NCBI GenBank assembly: GCA_002900995.3
Contig: CM035313.1
Span: 620,001-684,000, forward strand
Source: Ganoderma boninense
Lineage: Eukaryota > Basidiomycota > Agaricomycetes > Polyporales > Polyporaceae
DNA length: 64,000 nt
Direction of reading: 5' to 3'
A program made the position numbers and the translations under genes. Of this stretch, positions 22,802 through 34,650 are shown piece after piece. The notes below the pieces were generated by a model that searched no databases, was not told the origin of the DNA, and was given only the letters and a program-made list of their open reading frames with translations. How positions within the stretch are numbered: the first letter of the stretch is position 1; every line of letters begins with the position of its first letter.

Positions 22802-24774
22802 ATGGCTAACTCTCGGTCGTCGCACTCTTCCGACCCCGTTCAGGTGCGTCTTTGCCGTCCTCGGCGTCAGCGTGGACAGCTCAATGGAGCAACATGAACC
22901 AGGCGTCAGAAGCAGGTCCGGGTCGAGATGTCGAGCCATCAGCCTCCAACCCCGAATCCGCCCCAGGGACAACCTCCCCCGCCTCCCCCTCCTCCTCTCC
23001 TCATGTCGTTGCCGGCGAAGGAAGCGCAAGCAGCGCGTCCTCCGCCGGAGAACCGACCGTCCATACCCACAGTCAGATAACCGAACTTGCTTCATCGGCA
23101 ACGGACGCTCATTCAATAACAGGCGATACCCATAGCAGCCACGGGCAGGACCCGCCTTCTTCGTTCCCCACACAGTCCGATCTGACTGCACACTCGGATC
23201 CGCCCACCGCAACCATGACGGGCACCGCAATCTCCATCGCAGAGAAGCCCCCAGTGGAAGATCTTCCCCCGCCAAAGGAGAAGGAGAACAGCGTGACAGC
23301 CTTCGCTGCACCGGTCGGTAAGCGTCGCAGAGATGGGTAGTCTGTTTCTGAAGCTATCGACCTGCCCACGGTCCTGACCGAGCTTCCGTCGTCATTAGAG
23401 GAATCCAAACCACCCGCAAAGCGGGCCAAGAAGTCCTTCCTCTTCAAGTTCACGCGTCTCTGCAAGTCCTGCATCACCGCCCAGCAGACCCACTCCATTG
23501 ATCTCGACGAGGGACAACTCCCAGAATCTGAGAAGCAGACCCTCAAAGATACCGAGGCTGGGCAACAGGGAACGCACTCCTCGTCCTCGACGGGTATGTA
23601 AATTTGACATTACATCTTCCCCACCTTATGCCCACACGATTGTGCGAGTAGTCACCGTGCCAAACCTCCCTCCCCTCGCGATTCCGGCGGTGATTGCAGA
23701 CGGCGAAGTCATCGTCCCGCCCACACCGACGAAGCAGCTCCTGCCGCTAGAGGAGACAGATGGCTTAACTTCTGGCGCTGTGCAGCCGCCAGGTTCCACC
23801 GGTGAGAACCTAAATCGCACCCCCGTCTCCAACCACTACGAGAAGCCGCACGGCCACGATGCATCGGACGATTCGGACAGCTCGTTCTCTGACGAGGGCG
23901 AGTTTAACGAGGCGATTTTGATCAATCAGGCGGAGGACGAGGAGCAGCGGTTAATTAAGTCCGGGGGGACTGGGATTCCGATGGACGCCGTGAGTTACCT
24001 TCCTATATGCGCCCTGTACACCCTTCCCTCAACTTGTTGGACAACGTAGGACGGTCAACCAAAGCCTCTCTTGCCGCCTATTGCCCCTCAACATGCCGGC
24101 CGAAAATGCTTGGTGCTCGACTTGGATGAGACGTTGGTGCACAGTAGCCTAAAGGTATGGTCCCATTCCCACGTTATCAACGGTGGCCCTGACGTTTCCT
24201 GCAGGCCGTGCCCTCTCCAGATTATATAGTCCCGGTAGAAATCGAGGCGTACTGGCACAACTTTTACGTATTAAAACGCCCCGGAGTGGATGACTTCCTC
24301 CGACGTATGGGGGAAATCTACGAGGTAGTCGTGTTCACCGCAAGTCTGAGCAAGGTATGTTTTTTCTTCGTTTCTGGACTGCAAGATGCCGTGCTCAAAC
24401 TGATTGGACTCCCAGTACGCCGACCCGGTTCTCGACCGATTGGATCCATACAACTCCGTCGCACATAGACTATTTCGGGAAAGTTGTTACAACCACAAAG
24501 GAAACTATGTGAAGGTAGGCTTTCGGAAGTCAATTTGCGCAGGACTTCACATTGAGCCGTTGAATAGGACCTGTCACAACTGGGGCGCCCAGTCAAGGAT
24601 ACGATCATCCTAGACAACTCGCCCGCGTCCTACATTTTCCACCCTCACAACGCCGTCCCCGTATCATCATGGTTCAATGACCCTCATGATACGGAGCTGA
24701 CGGACCTCTGCCCTTTCCTCGCCGACCTCTGCCATGTCGACGACGTGCGGGGCATTTTGAACCCTGCAATATAA
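22802..24774 (+). CDS. Psr1/SCP-type FCP1-homology (HAD) phosphatase, divergent paralogue
   Basis: Ser/Thr phosphatase of the FCP1-like HAD superfamily, resembling yeast Psr1/Psr2. Exon 1 is [15 protein letters not shown] long Ser/Thr/Pro-rich N-terminal region follows ([13 protein letters not shown]..., [38 protein letters not shown]). The catalytic domain has the DxDxT motif in [18 protein letters not shown], then [59 protein letters not shown], the [14 protein letters not shown] block with second Asp, and [20 protein letters not shown]. All junctions are GT-AG and in phase. The N-terminal part shares [10 protein letters not shown] and PPTPT elements with the copies at 52.9 and 61.3 kb, so the three are one paralogous group. 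The acidic [19 protein letters not shown] segment before the domain is also shared. Confidence 0.92.
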
Positions 24775-26579
24775 ACATGGCGTCACTCCAAACATACCAT
24801 GCTATCAATGGCTTGCTGGTTGTGAGTCAGACTGGAGCCACGCGTCCACCCTACCAGTCATCACCGTGCCACGGGGTGCGCAGACACCCCGTCGATATCG
24901 CAATGGCGCGATGGCACGGTTATGTCTTGGACCGGGTGGATCCCTTCCGTATTCCGTCTGAAGCACTTCGCGTCTGCGTTGGCTTCTCCACACTCCTTCA
25001 CCTCAAGTCCCTTTCCCCGTACTCTGTATTCCATCGCTACAAGGCCTCCGCCTATACCCGCATCGCCGGTGGCCTGCTCCCATCTTCTTGGCATTCCCCG
25101 CACGGCACACTCTGGATGTCGCTACTGTTCCCATTACACACATCGCACATCACGCCGCACGCATCACCGCATCGCGCATAGGCCGCTGTCCCTCTCCGGA
25201 CATTGTACGTGTATCCCTACTGCCTTTCACTGTTCATAGGGCCGGATGGATCCCCCGCGCCGAGTGTCTAGTGTAGTGTCATTACTATTACCCCCTCCCA
25301 CACACCGCTCCCACGCACAAGCACGAGCGCAAGCATGCGCTCACCGAGGTACATTATGCCCTCGTATCTCCTCGCACGCGTACGTCAGACCCCCCCCCCC
25401 TTGCCAAACACAGTTTTTGCGCATCGCTGACGTGCACACCCTTTGCTTGCCACACGCCTTCTTCGATCGCCGATGCCTAAAAACGTATCACATCGACATT
25501 CGTCACCATCTTCGCCTGTGGCAGGCCCGCAAAAGCTGTCCGTTGTCCATCCCGCATATATTTATTCTTATATCCTCTTTTGTCACTCTTTCGGTCTGGC
25601 TCTTAGGTGTTGTCTTTCCTCCTCCTCGCCACGCGCGATATCCCGTGACGAATATAGCAACGAATTCTCTCCATATCTCTTCAAGCCGCCGTCTGCATGC
25701 ACAATCTCCGACCAATCCCCGCTCGTCGTTGCAGCTGCCCGCAACAGAGTACTTCTACTTATCTGCGGATAGGAATGGGGGGACCGTCTTTGGTCACAAA
25801 CTCCGAGCTCGGAGCTTTGTAAGGGTGCGTCCTGGGGATCCTTGTGCTTTATGCCTAACCCCCAAACCCAAGATCGGTCTCGACCCCGAGATTTTGGGTT
25901 CTTCTCGTCGCAACGAACGGGAAAACGGGCCTCAGGCCTCTCCTTTGGGACCGTGACTGCCTCGAGCCCTGTTTGGCACATCGGCCCACCGGCGTGCTGT
26001 TACATAAGTGCTGGCCTGGGGACCTGTCACAGGCTCTCGGCCGCCCAGTGGCCCTTCGCGCGAGTGCCTGAGCGTATGGCGTCGAAGGCGGACGGCCGTC
26101 ACCTGAAGCCACCAGTCGTCGACAGAACCTACATAGCGGTGCCCCGGGGAGCCCGTGTGCGTTTTCTGCATCCGGGGGGCCTTCCCTCGCACCGCCGCAC
26201 GCCTCGTGGACGTGGACGGACGAGCGCACCCTCACACCTTGCCGTCCGACGGTGGAGATATTTCTGTCATTGCCCTATCGTCGTTACTGCGCCATTGTGT
26301 ATATAGCTTGCGTTTCTCGGTCGTGGAGCGCGCTCTTCCTCCCTTCCTCCCCTTCCTAGCTCCCTTACATCCCCCCTCCGCTTATTTCCCCCCCCCCGAC
26401 CTTCTCCCGTCTAGCGAGGCGGCAATTCTACACACAATAGATAATCTCATACTCGACGTTCGCCGACTTTACAGCACAGCACGGGCCCTCTACAGGCTCG
26501 CGCTCGGTCACAGCAAGAAGCACTAGCACTAGCAACTCGTACTCAGATTCGTGTTTAACACCCGCATGGACACAGCCGC
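24775..26579. other. Long intergenic stretch between two 3' ends
   Basis: 1.8 kb without recognised genes, between convergent genes. It has several C-runs (for example 25388-25398 and 26388-26397) and pyrimidine-rich tracts near 26330-26410. ORFs such as the one at 25246-25956 are Pro/His/Arg-rich and show no domain. An independent noncoding transcript cannot be excluded. Confidence 0.45.
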
Positions 26580-29500
26580 TCACAGCCTCCCCCCCGCCTC
26601 GAGCTCCTTTGTTTCCTCGTCCTCCCATGGGCTGAACTTCGACTTGCGCGCCCGCGGCAGGCTCTGCAGCCACGCTAGCCCGGGCCCCAGGATCGTCCTC
26701 CCGTTCCCGAACCCGAACCCCGCCGCTCCCGCATCCTTCGCCACCCCAGCACCGAGCGAGGGCCCGAGGCCGGGCGGCGGGGGAACGGCGACGGCGTGCG
26801 AGTTCGACGGGGACGAGGGCAGGCTGAGGCTCGGGATGGAGGAGACCTCGGAGAGCGTCGGGAGCCGTTCGAGGCTCGTGTTCGTCGACCCGCCCAGCGC
26901 GCGCTGCAGCGCCTCGCGCTCCGCGGGCGATGGTGCGAACGCGCGCATCGAGATGGACGAGAACAGGTTGCCGCCGGCTTGGCTGTGGGCTGCGTCCTGT
27001 TCGGGGACGTGCGAGGCGGGGAGGCTGAGCGACGACGCGTGCGCAAGGGGATCGAACGGCGCGGAGAGGAGGGACGGGTGGCTGCGTTTCGTGAGTGAGA
27101 ACGCCTTCGCCTCGGGGTTGAGCCCTTTGCGTTCCTTTCCAATCGCATCTTGCTGCGAAGACCACCTGCGGTGCGCGAGAGCAGCCTTGTCTAGGGCATC
27201 GTACTCCGTCAGATTGACGGGCACGGGTGCTGGGTCCGAGATGGTGCGGTTGGAGAGGAGGGCGGCGCGCTGCAGGTCCACGAGTTCCGAGGTAAAGCGG
27301 CGGCGAGTAGGTTGGGGCCTGACCTCGAAGGGGTCTAGGTTGTCCACGCCGTCGAAAGACGGGTATGTCAGCGACGAAGGAGACGTCGTGTACATACTCA
27401 TCCCCGTGCAGGGGCTCTCGACGGGCAGAGGACGCGGGAACGCCGCCTTCTTGCGCCAGTCACGGGCAAGCACTGCGTCGTCCTCGGATTGGAACGAGCG
27501 GGAGAGGTTGCCGTCGTGACCGCCCGTGCCGTCCAGAGAGTTGATGAGTCCGCTCGGAATGTACGAGGAAGGCGAGATGCTGCTCGCGGACGTAGGAGGG
27601 TCCACAGCTGACGGATCGATGCCGTCATCGCTTTCGCCGAACGGCGAGAAACGAGTAGATGTCGACTGGGTAGACCTGTTGCTCGGCAAGTCGGCGAAGA
27701 GCGGGAAACCGCGGGGACGCAAGACGACTTGTCCGTTCGGATCGGGCTCCGGCAGGACGCGATTGGCGGCGTCGCGAAGGTTGGAGATGCTGGTGAGAGA
27801 CAGGCGTGCGGGACGGGGCGATACCGACGGTTCCCTGGTATCGCTGCTTCCCGAACCGGAGGACGCCGATCCTCTGCTCTTCGGGGCTTGGATAGGACGA
27901 GGGAAGACCTCCTGCCTCTCAAGGATCTCGCCGCTGTGGTGCGTGAACGAGTCCTGCGAAGCTTCTTGGGTTTGATTCTGGCTGGCGTGCGATGCCCAGG
28001 CATGAATGGTCATGTCCTCTTCGACCGTAGGGACAACCGTGAGCGGGTAGAACGACCGGTCCTGCCTCTTCATCTCCGCCTGTTCCTTTGCCTGTCGCAG
28101 CCGCTCCTCCTCCCGTACAATATTTTCCTCCAACTCCTTCGCGCGCACGTTGAGTGCAGCGACGACCTCCTCCGCGACCTTGATCTCTTTCTTCTTTCTC
28201 TCTAACGTCTCCTTCGCCTCCTGCTCCTTCACATCCCCCTCCTCTTTGCTACTCACCACCGCCGCATCGTCCTCCCGCATCCGACTTCTCAGCGCCCCAA
28301 TCTCCTCCCCGAGCTTCTCGATACGCGCCTCCGCATTGTCGCGGGCACTCTCCGCCGCCCGCAAACGCTTCTCGGCATCACGTTTGCTGCTCTCCGCTGA
28401 GCGTTTCGAATCCTCAAGCGTCTTCGTGCGAGCTTTCAACTCCGCCCGAGCCCCGTCCTCCTCGCGTTTCCGCTCCCGCTGCGCCTCGAGCTCGCTCTCG
28501 ATGGCGGCATGTGCATCGTCCGCGCTCGCTCGGAAGTCCGCCAGCTGCGTGCGGAGCTCCTGCACCGCAGCCTTGGATTGCGAGATCTGGCGCAACACCT
28601 CGGCGATGATTGGCGACGAGTCCCACAAGGAGGTCGACGATGGCGAGTACGCGATCACTGGAGGCACTGGTGGTCGCGACGGTTCGGGCGTCACTGAGGC
28701 GCTTGTCTGAGAGGTGGTCGGCACGTGGCGACTGGGGGATCCGTTCGCCTTCGGAGGGGTAGAAGATGCAACGACCCGGGGTGCGTGAAGAGGCAGGGAG
28801 GCCGACTTCGGCAATGGAGGTGGCGTGGTGCTCCGCGGCATATTGCTTGCCGGTCGCTGCATCGATCTCTCCATTCCCCTCAGTTTGCACGGGGACTCAG
28901 TCGGGGGACGGGAGGCAGTGGGTAGGGGCAGGCCTAGTGTAGATGCTCGTCTTGTTGTTCACATTAGGGTAAGATAGAAAACTCACCGTCGAATCCCTCG
29001 AGAACATCGAGCGCCTTGATATTCAACAGACCAGACCCGCACCTTTCCGTGTCCTTGTTGCTCTCCAACAGCTCATGCCACCAACTTTGGACAACGCCGC
29101 CTCTCCACCAGGTCCCGAGTACGCCAATGTACCATGCGTCGAAGACAGAAGGGGAAAGGTTTTCGGTCCCAGCACCGTGAGCACCGCCTTGGCTACCGTA
29201 GCGGCTCGGCGGATAGACTGCAGCTACCGACAGGATGCCAAAATTCTGGAAGACATGTTTCGGGGTGCGAAGAGAGACCGAGGCTCGGCTGACGAAGTGG
29301 AATGGGGATTGAGGGTCGAAGTTGCTTCCAGGTTTACGTGAGCTTGGAGGAGACCTGCGCGAAAGAGTGAAATGCGTGTTGGTGTCGTCGGAAGCTGAAC
29401 TGTCATCCTGTGGGCCCTCGAGCTGGCGGATGTGCTCCTTGATGTGCAGCTCTGTGAGGTGGGTCCGGAAGGACGCCTCGGAAGGATTCGTGAGATATGC

Positions 29501-30052
29501 TGATCGCACATCAAGGCGGGCAGCCAAGTTGAATTTGGCGAGCACAAGTCATATCGATGAACACATGTATGGGCAGGTGAACGCATATATGGACCAAAAT
29601 CGTCGTAACGATAAGTGAGGATGTGGTTTGTGCAGACAGAACGATTACGCACCCAGAACCAAGACGATTATGACAAAAACCACAGCGAAGAAGATAGTGC
29701 GAAGATCGAGCTTGGAGAAGACATGGCCTAGAGCGTATGTCGGATGACCAGCAAGAAGAATAGCACCCAGACCACCGAGGGCCATAACGAGGATGGGGAA
29801 GAGAGGAAGAGCCCCCTCTGGGCTGGGCGACGACTTATTAGTGGCGGTGCGGCGAGGCGTCGAGGGAGATGGTGGGGAATGATTGATATTCTTGGTGGAC
29901 AGCGTTGCGAGGGGATCGCCCGACAGCGTCCCCGACGAGCAAGAGGTGGTTGGGGACGCGCACGATAGCGAAGATGACCGTCCGGTCTCAAGAGGTGCAG
30001 CTTCGGGCGACCTCGAAAATCCGCCTTCGCACGGGCGCCTCATGCCCATCAT
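26580..30052 (-). CDS. Two-TM, coiled-coil, Ser-rich protein of about 1,090 residues (uncharacterised)
   Basis: Three exons assemble into one protein. Exon 1 from 30052: a Ser/Pro-rich head (residues 1-80), TM1 at about 82-102 (FPILVMALGGLGAILLAG), TM2 at about 118-135 (TIFFAVVFVIIVLVL). Donor at about 29654 joins the acceptor cgatcag at 29503, giving AYLTNPSEASFRTHLTELHI, then FVSRASVSLRTPKHVFQNFG and WYIGVLGTWWRGGVVQSWWH. A second intron (about 28927-28978) joins EGFDG to LPLPTASRPPTESPCK and the last exon. That exon has a coiled coil of about 190 residues (EVLRQISQSKAAVQELRTQL through ENIVREEERLRQAKEQAEMK), then a long Ser-rich disordered tail ending EDEETKELEAGGRL. Conserved in basidiomycetes as far as I recall, function unknown; topology suggests an organelle membrane tether. 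A 322-aa ORF on the opposite strand is a composition shadow. Confidence 0.8.
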
Positions 30053-31762
30053 CTGACTTCGGCAAGCGCTCGGCTTTCCGCCCGATAATTCACTCGTCTT
30101 CCTCCTTCCGCCACCATATCCCCCCAATACTAAGTACTCTCTGCATGCCCTCTTGCTGGAGCTGCGCAAGACGGCAGATGGATGCCTCAATATCCCGCAT
30201 ACAGCCTCGTTGGCCACCCCATCCAAGCCCCATCACGTCAACGTCTCCGGCGGGCGAGATGGATATTCAGGTGTGCGCACATCGCACGGCCTCGCTGCAT
30301 CGATATCCAGTCTCCTGCTCAGCTGAGAGCCTCCCTGCGAGCTCATCAAGTAGTTGAGGTTCTTTCGCTCCCCGCATGCTGTCGGTTAAGTCGTCTCCAC
30401 TCTATACCGTGATTCTTATCCTAACCCGTTTAGCAGCCAGTGGCCCTCGAGGCAGCCGAAGAGCCTCTCAAAAGAAGCCTCCACCCACACACACGACACC
30501 TCCGCTCATCTCCTTGTGCATCAAGGCCATCTTCATGTTCCATCTGTGGTGACCATTGTCGGCGATCTGCACATCTTCGCCGGAACCTCGGTCCTTTCTC
30601 ACTATGATGCCATCTCGTGCGATCCATATGCGATCCGAGATTCCATGGGATATGTATCTATTCCCAAGGTGCGACTCTCCGACATTATGACATGCACCTG
30701 GTCGGCCTTATGAGAGCTAATGGTGCATTGCAATCGAACAGTCCCAGTCGTCTCGTGTTGAGCTCACCAGCCGATGGTGGGAAATGAACCCCTTCAAGCC
30801 TCAGCATCCTTTCGACCTTGGAGTCCACTTGATTGACCGCGGTTTGGGGACCAACAGATGACTGTTGTACGTGTGTCCGTCTGAATCATGGGACAGTGCC
30901 GTATCTCACAATAACCTTACCCCACAAACACATGGATCATTCTAGGATCGCTCTGATCCTTTCCCCAATGCTTCTTCAAGTTCTTCTACTTATCGCCTCG
31001 TGATTCACAGGAGATAACATATGTTCTGTCGAGGGTCGTTTGAAATTCCTACCATCCGATGTATCTCATCAGAAGTCGCGTAGGATTAAGGGTGGATGGA
31101 CCCTCTTTGAACTCCCGGCGAAGAAACAGGAAGAAACCTATCTTGTTCCGGCCATGGCCGGAGGATGAAATGCCAGGAGCAGGCTCATGCCGCGGGTCGC
31201 CGTGGTCCAGCGTTGTATCGTCAAATGTAAGTTAAGCTTACGGTGCCCGAGGCAGCCAAATCTTCCTGTAGCAGAGCGGAGCATACATGAAACATAAGAA
31301 CCCGAATCATACACGGGAGTCGGGACGTTCCTCGAGTGAGGTTACATGCCACGCGTGCACGCTCGGCGATTTGTGTTGCCCATCGTGCCCCAACTCCGTA
31401 AAACTCCCATCTGCTACGGCAACCGACTGGCAACCGATGTCGCAAGGTTCTCACAAGTGAAGATAAACTGCACGGTATTTGAGTGCACTCCGGCAGCGGT
31501 TGAACCTCACCTTCATCGGAAACGCAGTTGGCGTCGTCATGAGGGGCACGCGCAGTCCTGCCCGGGTAGGGTGAGCGAGGATGAAGGGAGGACGGTTGTA
31601 ATAGTGTGCAGATGGTACAGTGCATTAGGTCTATAGTTATCAGCAAGGTATGGTGTGTACGCGAAAGCAGAGTGGGGCGGGTGTGTGCAAGGGACAGCTA
31701 AGATGGAACGCTGCGAGGGGAGAAGCGACCCAGCAGAGGTGACAGTCGTGCCAGAGCTAGGA
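30053..31762. other. Long intergenic stretch, no gene recognised
   Basis: Between a leftward gene start and the PAM16 stop. It is less GC-rich than neighbours around 30850-31150, with only short ORFs. No splice pattern or family could be recognised in either direction. Confidence 0.45.
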
Positions 31763-32451
31763 CTATGACGAGGGGGGAGGCGGATTTGACGAAGGAGCAT
31801 CTGGAGGGGGTGGTGGCGGGGGGTTCTCTTCGGCGAGCGACGCCTTGAGTTCTGCGTCCAGCCGCTCCCTCGCGCGAACAACTTTCGACTGCAGATAGTG
31901 CGAGTGCGCAGGAAGCACAGATTTGGAGGACCGTGGTACAGGCTTTTCCGGTGGTGGGGGTGGGGAGTTATGTTTGAACAGGTGCTCGTAGCTCTGCATG
32001 CACGGCGTCAGCACACAAGCATGCAGGATCGGTAGGTATATGCGCGACGCACCTGCAATACCCTTTCCACCGAGTCCTCCTTTTTCACGTTCAGGATCAA
32101 CCGTGCCTCATCCAACGTCATCCGGTGCTCCCTCGTCAGCTTGTCGGTGGAGGACCCAGTGGTGGCGTTCCCAACACCAGCCACATCTCCTCCAGCTCCG
32201 CCTTGCGGCCGATACTTTGCATCTAAGAGTACAAAACAATACATTATCAGAATTATCCACACATTCGTAGATTGGAGAGTCATTTCACGCACTCGCTGCG
32301 GCCTGCTTCCCGGCGGCGTAGAACGCCTTTCCTAGGATTTTCGCGCCAGCAATAGCGATTTGCACGATGGCCCTTGGCGAAGACTGTCCATAACGAGCAT
32401 GGGCTTGGTCAGCTTCACTTCGCAATGTACTCGGGGTGACGCACGCACCAT
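31763..32451 (-). CDS. PAM16: PAM16/TIM16, presequence translocase-associated motor subunit
   Basis: Matrix-side subunit of the mitochondrial import motor; pairs with Pam18 and restrains its stimulation of mtHsp70. Exon 1 is only the ATG at 32451-32449, followed by a gtgcgt donor. Exon 2 reads SSPRAIVQIAIAGAKILGKA and FYAAGKQAAAS. Exon 3 has AKYRPQGGAGG, then the degenerate J domain MTLDEARLILNVKKEDSVER, which lacks the HPD motif as expected for Pam16. The last exon continues SYEHLFKHN... and YLQSKVVRARERLDAELKAS, then a Pro-rich tail (NPPPPPPPDAPSSNPPPP) that is longer than in yeast. The frame before exon 2 is open but has no ATG, which supports the single-codon first exon. Divergent from RPA43, 261 bp away. 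Confidence 0.93.
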
Positions 32452-32712
32452 GGACTTCAACCCGACCCACGACGATGGTGACAGTACCGGGACAACGACT
32501 GTGAGAGGCGTGCCGACGACGTCCGGCACGGGATGAGTGTGTCCCCCAGAGGCAGGCGCTTGTTCCAGCAGCACCCACGCTCGGGCGCTTTTCAAAAATT
32601 CTACCATCACCTCGGACCCCAGTGCAGTTGCACACCGTCTTGCCCTGTCCTGCTACCTAACACGTCTTCTGGAACGCCAGCTTTCATACTTTGCTACTTG
32701 GAAACTTGAACC
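32452..32712. promoter_or_regulatory. Shared divergent promoter region of PAM16 and RPA43
   Basis: 261 bp between two divergent start codons, so both core promoters are confined here. A stretch near 32660-32710 (tactttgctacttgg) is pyrimidine-rich before the RPA43 start. No factor sites assigned. Confidence 0.5.
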
Positions 32713-34001
32713 ATGTCTCCACCGGCAGAGGCGCATAAAACGAAGAAGAGGAAGCACGCGGCAGCGGTGGAGGGGGCGGTCGCGGCAGAGTCCCCGACGA
32801 AGCGGTCCAAGAAGGATAAAGACGGTCCCAAAGACGCGAAGAGGCAGAAAAGGGCGAAGCAGGACAAGGGCAAGGGCCGCGCGACGGACGACGCGTTCCG
32901 CGTTGTGCGCGCGTCGCTGACCGTCTCCGTGCCGCCTGCGTTCGCGGCGGACCTCCGAGGAGGTGTGGAGGAGCTCCTAGATTCGATGCTTATGAGGTAC
33001 TTGCGTTATTCATGTCTGCACACACTTTCAGAGAAATAATCGGGACGCCTGTGCTTCGGGTTGGTGTTCCAGATATATCCCCGCACTGCAAGGCGTCGTC
33101 CTCGCCCATGACCGTCTAGAGTTTTTGGACAACGTGGCGACTATTAAAGCAGACTGTCCCTCCGCGAATTGTCGCGTCGCGTTTGACGCGACGGTGTGGA
33201 GCCCGCAAGTCGGCATGAAACTATGTACGTATCCTGCGATTCATTTGCCATCAGCTCAGTGCTCACCCAGGGCCGTGGTTCTAGCTGGAAAGATCAACCT
33301 CTGCTCTCCGGATCACATATCTCTGCTTGTACACCGAACGTTCAACGTATCCATACCCCGACATCATATCACTACCGACAGTTATGAGTTCGAGTACGGA
33401 CCCGCGGAGAACGACCCGGAGTTTGGTGTCGCGCGGGACGAGGGAGCAGAAGGGATAAGGGCGCAGGATGACATAGAGCACGATGGAGGTCGCTGGGTCC
33501 ACAAGATCACCGGTACGAAGCTGGGGGATGCCGATGGCCACCTCGAATTCACGGTCGTCGGGTATGTCTTCTACCTCCCCAATTGTCCCTCAAAACTCGT
33601 TTCTGACTCGATTTCGACATAGGTTGACCATCGCGAATCAAATGCTCTCGCTTGTGGGTTCGATACAACCCGATCCGTTCTCTCCAGAACACGTCCCGAA
33701 GGCGCCCCTCACGACCGTCTCGACAACCTCTCGGAAGGCACTCGCTTCACAACCCCCTTCCGCGCCATTGAGCGAGCGCGAAGTGGATGCGATGATCGAG
33801 GACGACGACGATGACAGCACCATGGATCCGTTCGAGAAGCTGGGAATGATGGGCGATGTTGCTGAGCGGCGGGCTCGGGAGGCACAAGAGGCTGAGGTGC
33901 AGAAGGAGAAGAAGCGGAAACGGAAAGAGGCTAAGGTCCAGGAGGACGCGACTCCGGCGGGAGCAGGAGAGAAGAAAAATAAGAAGAAGAAGAAAAGCTA
34001 G
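32713..34001 (+). CDS. RPA43: RNA polymerase I subunit RPA43
   Basis: Stalk subunit of Pol I that, with RPA14, contacts the initiation factor Rrn3. Four exons. The N-terminus is a Lys-rich nuclear-type tail (KRSKKDKDGPKDAKRQKRAK). The tip domain reads FRVVRASLTVSVPPAFAADL and GGVEELLDSMLMR, continued by YIPALQGVVLAHDRLEFLDN. The OB fold follows: CRVAFDATVWSPQVGMKL, AGKINLCSPDHISLLVHRTF and NVSIPRHHI. Exon 4 supplies RWVHKITGTKLGDADGHLEF, TVVGLTIANQMLSLVGSIQP. The C-terminal part is acidic and then poly-basic (KEKKRKRKEAK, ending KKNKKKKKS). The order of blocks and length, about 350 aa, match fungal RPA43. Start ATG has a CCATG context and opens the only long frame. Confidence 0.92.
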
Positions 34002-34125
34002 CACTTACTGTAGCCTCTCTATTGCTCATTAGTATAGTCGTTGTGGGTGCCACTGGCTTGGTATTAACCATAATCCATATGAAGCTGACGGACCACTTGT
34101 AGTGCACGCAGGCCTAGCAGACATA

Positions 34126-34232
34126 GCCCGCCTAGCTCAATCGGATAGAGCGTCAGACTCTTACGACTGCGGGCTTCCGGGCACGTGATCCGGGCGATCT
34201 GAAGGCTGCGAGTTCGACCCTCGCGGTGGGCT
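34126..34232 (+). tRNA. tRNA-Lys (anticodon CUU) with 33-nt intron
   Basis: Same cloverleaf as the copy at 18209-18315: GCCCGCC/GGTGGGC acceptor stem, TCAGA/TCTGA anticodon stem, loop CTCTTA, intron after position 37, T stem GCGAG/CTCGC. The exons are identical and the intron differs by one base (ccgggcg here, ccaggcg there). A tttctttt Pol III terminator follows at 34236-34243. It lies between the convergently arranged end of RPA43 and start of the HMMR-like gene, on the same strand as both. Confidence 0.96.
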
Positions 34233-34650
34233 AGTTTCTTTTGTTGAGGAGAACTTTTTTGCTCTCCCTCCCACAAGTATACCGCGGTATCCCTCATCCG
34301 TTGTAATGTTTTCGGTGAACATGTAACTAAGGGTAGGGTTTCTTTCATGCCAGAAACGAGGAGCGGCACCAGTGACGGTGAGGGACGAAAACAAGGTACT
34401 CGGTCACATGGAGATCTGCGGGCGCGCGAACGCGACGCGTTTGTGTGGCCGAGTTTGTGCAACGCGCTCCGTGTTCAACGTCGTCCTACGCGACAACTTC
34501 AAGGTGGCTCCAACGCTCGACATTGCGCTCACGACGCTCACGACGGCACGACGAAGAACACCACGTCAACATGTTCTCAAGAGGGTCCAGGTTCCCGTCC
34601 GCGAAGGGTGCGCCCATCCATCATCGTCTACTTCCGAGTGGAACTGAACA
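34233..34650. other. Spacer between tRNA-Lys and HMMR-like gene
   Basis: 418 bp. Contains the tRNA terminator and the promoter of the next gene. Short ORFs only. Confidence 0.4.

Noticed and set aside
26551..27519. 322-codon ORF on the plus strand
   Set aside because: Lies fully antisense to the last exon of the coiled-coil gene; amino-acid make-up is Arg/Ser/Gly-rich and no domain is seen.
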